Shown here piece by piece: positions 5,429 through 8,052 of a stretch of DNA of 8,052 nt. This stretch comes from Steroidobacteraceae bacterium (GTDB lineage Bacteria; Pseudomonadota; Gammaproteobacteria; Steroidobacterales; Steroidobacteraceae). The position numbers were made by a program, and so were the translations under genes. Position 1 is the first letter of the stretch; every line of letters starts with the position of its first letter. The notes beneath the pieces were generated by a model. That model did no database searches. It saw only the letters and a program-made list of their open reading frames with translations, and was not told where the DNA came from. The stretch lies in the NCBI GenBank assembly GCA_013044085.1, contig JABEVI010000311.1, positions 1-8,052 of the forward strand, read 5' to 3'.

Positions 5429-6735
5429 TACATCCGTTTTTCGACGAAGGCGTCGTCCCGAAGCCGCTGCAGCCACAGTTCGGTGTCCTCGTCGGCCTTG
5501 CTTTCGCGGATCGCCTGGAAGGCTTGTTGCCGGCGGATGTCCTTCGAGCTGTTGTAAGTTCGCTTGCCGAGCAATTGGACGATATGCCAGCCGTAGCGCG
5601 ACTTGAACGGCATGCTGATCTGCCCCACCTTCAGATTGGCAATCGCCTTGCGGAACTCGGGCACGAAGATTTTCGGATTGACCCAGCCGAGATCGCCCCC
5701 GTCCGGAGCCGAGCCCGGATCCTCCGAGGTCGTCTCCGCGATCCCGGCGAAATCGCCGCCATTGAGGATGCGCTGACGGATCTTCAGCAGCCTTTGCCGG
5801 ATCGTCTGGTCGTCATCGAGTTGGTTCGGCTTCAGGAGGATGTGGCGCAGGTGCACCTGCTGGACGTAGACCGGCTTCACGCCGCTGCGCCGCGCGTTCA
5901 GACGGATGATGTGAAAGCCGCTCGGCGTGCGGATGGGGCCGCCGATCTGGCCGGGCTTCATTTTCGTGACCAGCCGCAGGATGTAATCGGGCAGCTGGCT
6001 GCCCTTGCGCCAGCCGAGATCACCGCCCTCGAGCGCCTTCGCGCTGGAAGAATTGGCGATCGCAAGTTGCGCGAAATTCCGGCCGGCGCGGGCCAGAGCG
6101 GCGATGTGGTCGGCCTTGCGCGTGATCTTGTCGATTTGCGCCGGCGAAGCGGCGGCCGGGATGGCGATCAAGATGTGCGATATGTCGAATTCATCGTTCG
6201 CCGCCGCGGTGTCCTTGCGTGCGAGGTATTGGTCGATTTCGCGCGGCGTCACGACGATGCGTGAGATCACGTCCCGTTCGCGCAACGCCTGCAGGGTCAG
6301 TTCCTTGCGCAAGGATTCGCGGTACTGCTTGTAATCGATCCCCTGCGCCGCGAGCGCAGTCGGCAGCTGCGCGAAGGGTATCTTGTTGCGCGCGGCGATT
6401 TCCTGCACCGCCATGTTCAATTGTTGGTCGGAGATCGTCAAACCGATCTGCTTCGCGCGTTGTTCTTCGATTTCCTGCAGGATCAGCCGGTTCAGGATCT
6501 GTTTTTCGAGGACGCTGCGGGGTGGCAGCGAGACTTTCTGCGCCTCCAGGCGCTTCGTCACCGCCGCCATTTCCTCGTCGACCTGGCTCTTCATGACGAT
6601 GCCGTCGTTGACGACCGCGGCGATGCGGTCGAGCAGCACGCCCTGGGTACCGATGTTTCGCGTCTGGGCGCGAGCGGTGGAGGCGAGCAGCAGCGCGGCC
6701 AGTGGAATCAGCAGGAGGCGGGAAATCATTCGCAT
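5428..6735 (-). CDS. surA: Periplasmic chaperone/peptidyl-prolyl isomerase SurA
   Basis: Escorts unfolded outer-membrane beta-barrel proteins, LptD among them, through the periplasm to the BAM complex. The 435 residues (E. coli 428) begin with a signal peptide, MRMISRLLLIPLAALLLASTARA, cleaved probably after residue 23. Next come the N-terminal chaperone domain (about 30-165, with LLDRIAAVVNDGIVMKSQVD), parvulin domain 1 (about 182-280, FDISHILI to FHIIRL), parvulin domain 2 (about 293-391, VHLRHILLK to GWHIVQLLG) and the C-terminal helix. GGDLGW occurs in both parvulin domains. The frame stays open upstream as far as 7713, but that part is a shadow of lptD; the ATG at 6735 directly precedes the signal peptide. 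Little Shine-Dalgarno sequence is visible. It follows lptD by 29 bp. Confidence 0.97.
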   Translation of the reverse strand: MRMISRLLLIPLAALLLASTARAQTRNIGTQGVLLDRIAAVVNDGIVMKSQVDEEMAAVTKRLEAQKVSLPPRSVLEKQILNRLILQEIEEQRAKQIGLTISDQQLNMAVQEIAARNKIPFAQLPTALAAQGIDYKQYRESLRKELTLQALRERDVISRIVVTPREIDQYLARKDTAAANDEFDISHILIAIPAAASPAQIDKITRKADHIAALARAGRNFAQLAIANSSSAKALEGGDLGWRKGSQLPDYILRLVTKMKPGQIGGPIRTPSGFHIIRLNARRSGVKPVYVQQVHLRHILLKPNQLDDDQTIRQRLLKIRQRILNGGDFAGIAETTSEDPGSAPDGGDLGWVNPKIFVPEFRKAIANLKVGQISMPFKSRYGWHIVQLLGKRTYNSSKDIRRQQAFQAIRESKADEDTELWLQRLRDDAFVEKRM

Positions 6736-6764
6736 GGTCTGGTCGATGCTCGCGTCTGAAGGTT

Positions 6765-8052
6765 CTACGGTACGGGGCCGACCGCGGAGTATCCGCCAAT
6801 CGCCCGTCGCAGGAAAGAGCCCGCGGTTTTTCCGACAGAACTCAGTCCGAAGAGTTCCAGTTGCACCGCAACCGATGTATCCAAGGTACCGGTACGATTC
6901 ACCACGTAGCGGCGCTGTACCACCTGGATGCTCCAGCAACAGCTCTTGTATTCGACGCCGGCCACCTGCTCGATCGTTTGCCGGTCGAGCATGGAGTAAA
7001 CCAGGCGCCCGACCGCGTCCCAGTGCTTGGTGATCGGCCACGCGAACGAGGTGTCCCACTGGTCGAGCACGCCGTGCTGGAACCGGTAGCCGACATTGAC
7101 CAAACGCGCGTCGTCCGGGCGGTACTGAAGCGCCACCTCGGATTTCTCGGTCGTCGCCGTGTACGGGTTCCATTGATAGCCCAGCTTCATGCTGACGTCC
7201 CGGTAGGCCGTGATCTCGAGGTCGCCGATGAGGTTCGATGCCCCGTACGTGATCGGCGTCAGGCCCGGCAGCGTCACCCGCGGGGCGGTGAAATAGCGCG
7301 TCTGACCGAGCGTGGCGGACAAGTACTGGCGGCCGGTCGCTCCATTGAGCCAGCGGGTCGTCACGCCCAGACTCAGTTGGTTCGCATCGCCGATGCGGTC
7401 GCCGCCGACGAAGCGGTTGGTCTGGTACAACTCGGTCAGATTCAGGTCCGGCAGCGCCGTGTCGAATATCGGCAGCGCGTTCTGGTTCCTGTACGGCACG
7501 TAGCTGTAGACCATCCGCGGCTCGATCGTCTGGACCGGGCCACCGGTCGCCGGGTCGTCGCGCTCGAAGATCAGACCGGTGTCGAGCCGCCCGTAAGGCA
7601 GAGAGAGAACCGGCGTCGTCGGGTCGCCCGGGGTTGCATGTTGCAGGTCGTATTGCGTGAAATTCCAGCCGATGGCCGGTACGAAGAAGTAGCCGGCCGT
7701 GCGGCGCGACCATCGCAGCTCGGGAGCGACGTTCAGGCGCAGGCCGGTGGGTCCGACCTCACGCAGGAACTCCACCGCCTCGCTGTGCAACCTCAGCTGG
7801 AACCCGGTGTGCGCGATCGGCCAGAGGGCGCGCGCGTTGATATCCGGAACGCGCGAATAGGGCCGCAGCGACGGGTCGACCGACACGTCGATCGTCTGGA
7901 AATTTTGGAACTGCGCGTCGACGCGCCACACCGGGTTGCGATATTGATAAGTTGCCCGCCGTTCCAGGAAGGTCACGCTGGTTTGCGCCGAGCCGACCGC
8001 GAAATCCTGAAAATAGCTGCTGTCGCTTACGCTCGCGATGTCGACGCCGACG
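6765..8052 (-). CDS. lptD: LPS-assembly outer-membrane protein LptD (5' end outside window)
   Basis: Outer-membrane beta-barrel that with LptE inserts lipopolysaccharide into the outer leaflet. The 428 visible C-terminal residues cover most of the barrel. They start with VGVDIASVSDSSYFQDF, matching the conserved VSD..YF.D region, and alternate aromatic and polar residues as expected for transmembrane strands. Near the end, EYKSCCWSI carries the adjacent cysteine pair that forms the inter-domain disulfides with N-terminal cysteines (not in view). The terminal segment FGLSSVGKTAGSFLRRAIGGY is a family signature. A GTG at 7976 lies well inside the gene and is not its start. First gene of the cluster, upstream of surA, whose product helps fold it. 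Confidence 0.96.
   Translation of the reverse strand, partial: VGVDIASVSDSSYFQDFAVGSAQTSVTFLERRATYQYRNPVWRVDAQFQNFQTIDVSVDPSLRPYSRVPDINARALWPIAHTGFQLRLHSEAVEFLREVGPTGLRLNVAPELRWSRRTAGYFFVPAIGWNFTQYDLQHATPGDPTTPVLSLPYGRLDTGLIFERDDPATGGPVQTIEPRMVYSYVPYRNQNALPIFDTALPDLNLTELYQTNRFVGGDRIGDANQLSLGVTTRWLNGATGRQYLSATLGQTRYFTAPRVTLPGLTPITYGASNLIGDLEITAYRDVSMKLGYQWNPYTATTEKSEVALQYRPDDARLVNVGYRFQHGVLDQWDTSFAWPITKHWDAVGRLVYSMLDRQTIEQVAGVEYKSCCWSIQVVQRRYVVNRTGTLDTSVAVQLELFGLSSVGKTAGSFLRRAIGGYSAVGPVP

Noticed and set aside
4127..5557. Long plus-strand open frame of 476 codons opposite pdxA and rsmA.
   Set aside because: Its translation is low-complexity and arginine/alanine-rich with no domain, and both minus-strand genes beneath it are certain.
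6736..7713. The surA reading frame stays open for a further 326 codons upstream, as if a larger fusion protein existed.
   Set aside because: The region encodes the LptD barrel in another frame; the surA signal peptide starts at 6735. The open frame reflects few stop codons in GC-rich DNA.

Overview
The window looks like chromosomal DNA of a GC-rich gammaproteobacterium. The minus strand carries the gene order lptD-surA-pdxA-rsmA-(usp)-apaG-apaH, the arrangement known from E. coli and relatives. The codon use, the eukaryote-like kynureninase and the 3-hydroxyanthranilate dioxygenase suggest a xanthomonad- or Steroidobacter-like lineage rather than an enteric; the lineage is inference.

Layout, right to left on the minus strand. 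The 3' part of lptD (8052-6765, its 5' end outside the window) is followed by surA (6735-5428), pdxA (GTG start at 5428, sharing one base with the surA stop) and rsmA (4437-3634, overlapping pdxA by 14 bp). A universal-stress-protein gene (3604-3173) comes next, then apaG (3168-2773) and apaH (2753-1872). The genes are packed with gaps of at most 29 bp, so this is very probably one long transcript with internal promoters. It links outer-membrane biogenesis (LptD, SurA), pyridoxal phosphate synthesis (PdxA), ribosome maturation (RsmA) and Ap4A turnover (ApaH).

A lone plus-strand gene (1348-1917) encodes an unrecognised secreted protein with four cysteines. It converges on apaH and their 3' ends overlap by 46 bp.

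Divergent from it on the minus strand is a two-gene kynurenine-pathway unit: 3-hydroxyanthranilate 3,4-dioxygenase (1255-737) overlapping by ATGA with a kynureninase (740 to the left edge, incomplete). Kynureninase makes 3-hydroxyanthranilate and the dioxygenase opens its ring. The product closes to quinolinate, so the pair fits NAD synthesis from tryptophan or tryptophan breakdown.

Almost everything here is recognisable housekeeping or metabolic content; I see no mobile element, CRISPR array, RNA gene or clear new multi-gene system. The points most worth a second look are two TATAAT-like boxes placed exactly six bases before an ATG with no Shine-Dalgarno (possible leaderless transcripts), a perfect 14-bp hairpin inside the kynureninase gene, a UspA-like gene inserted into the conserved rsmA-apaG junction, and the uncharacterised secreted protein.
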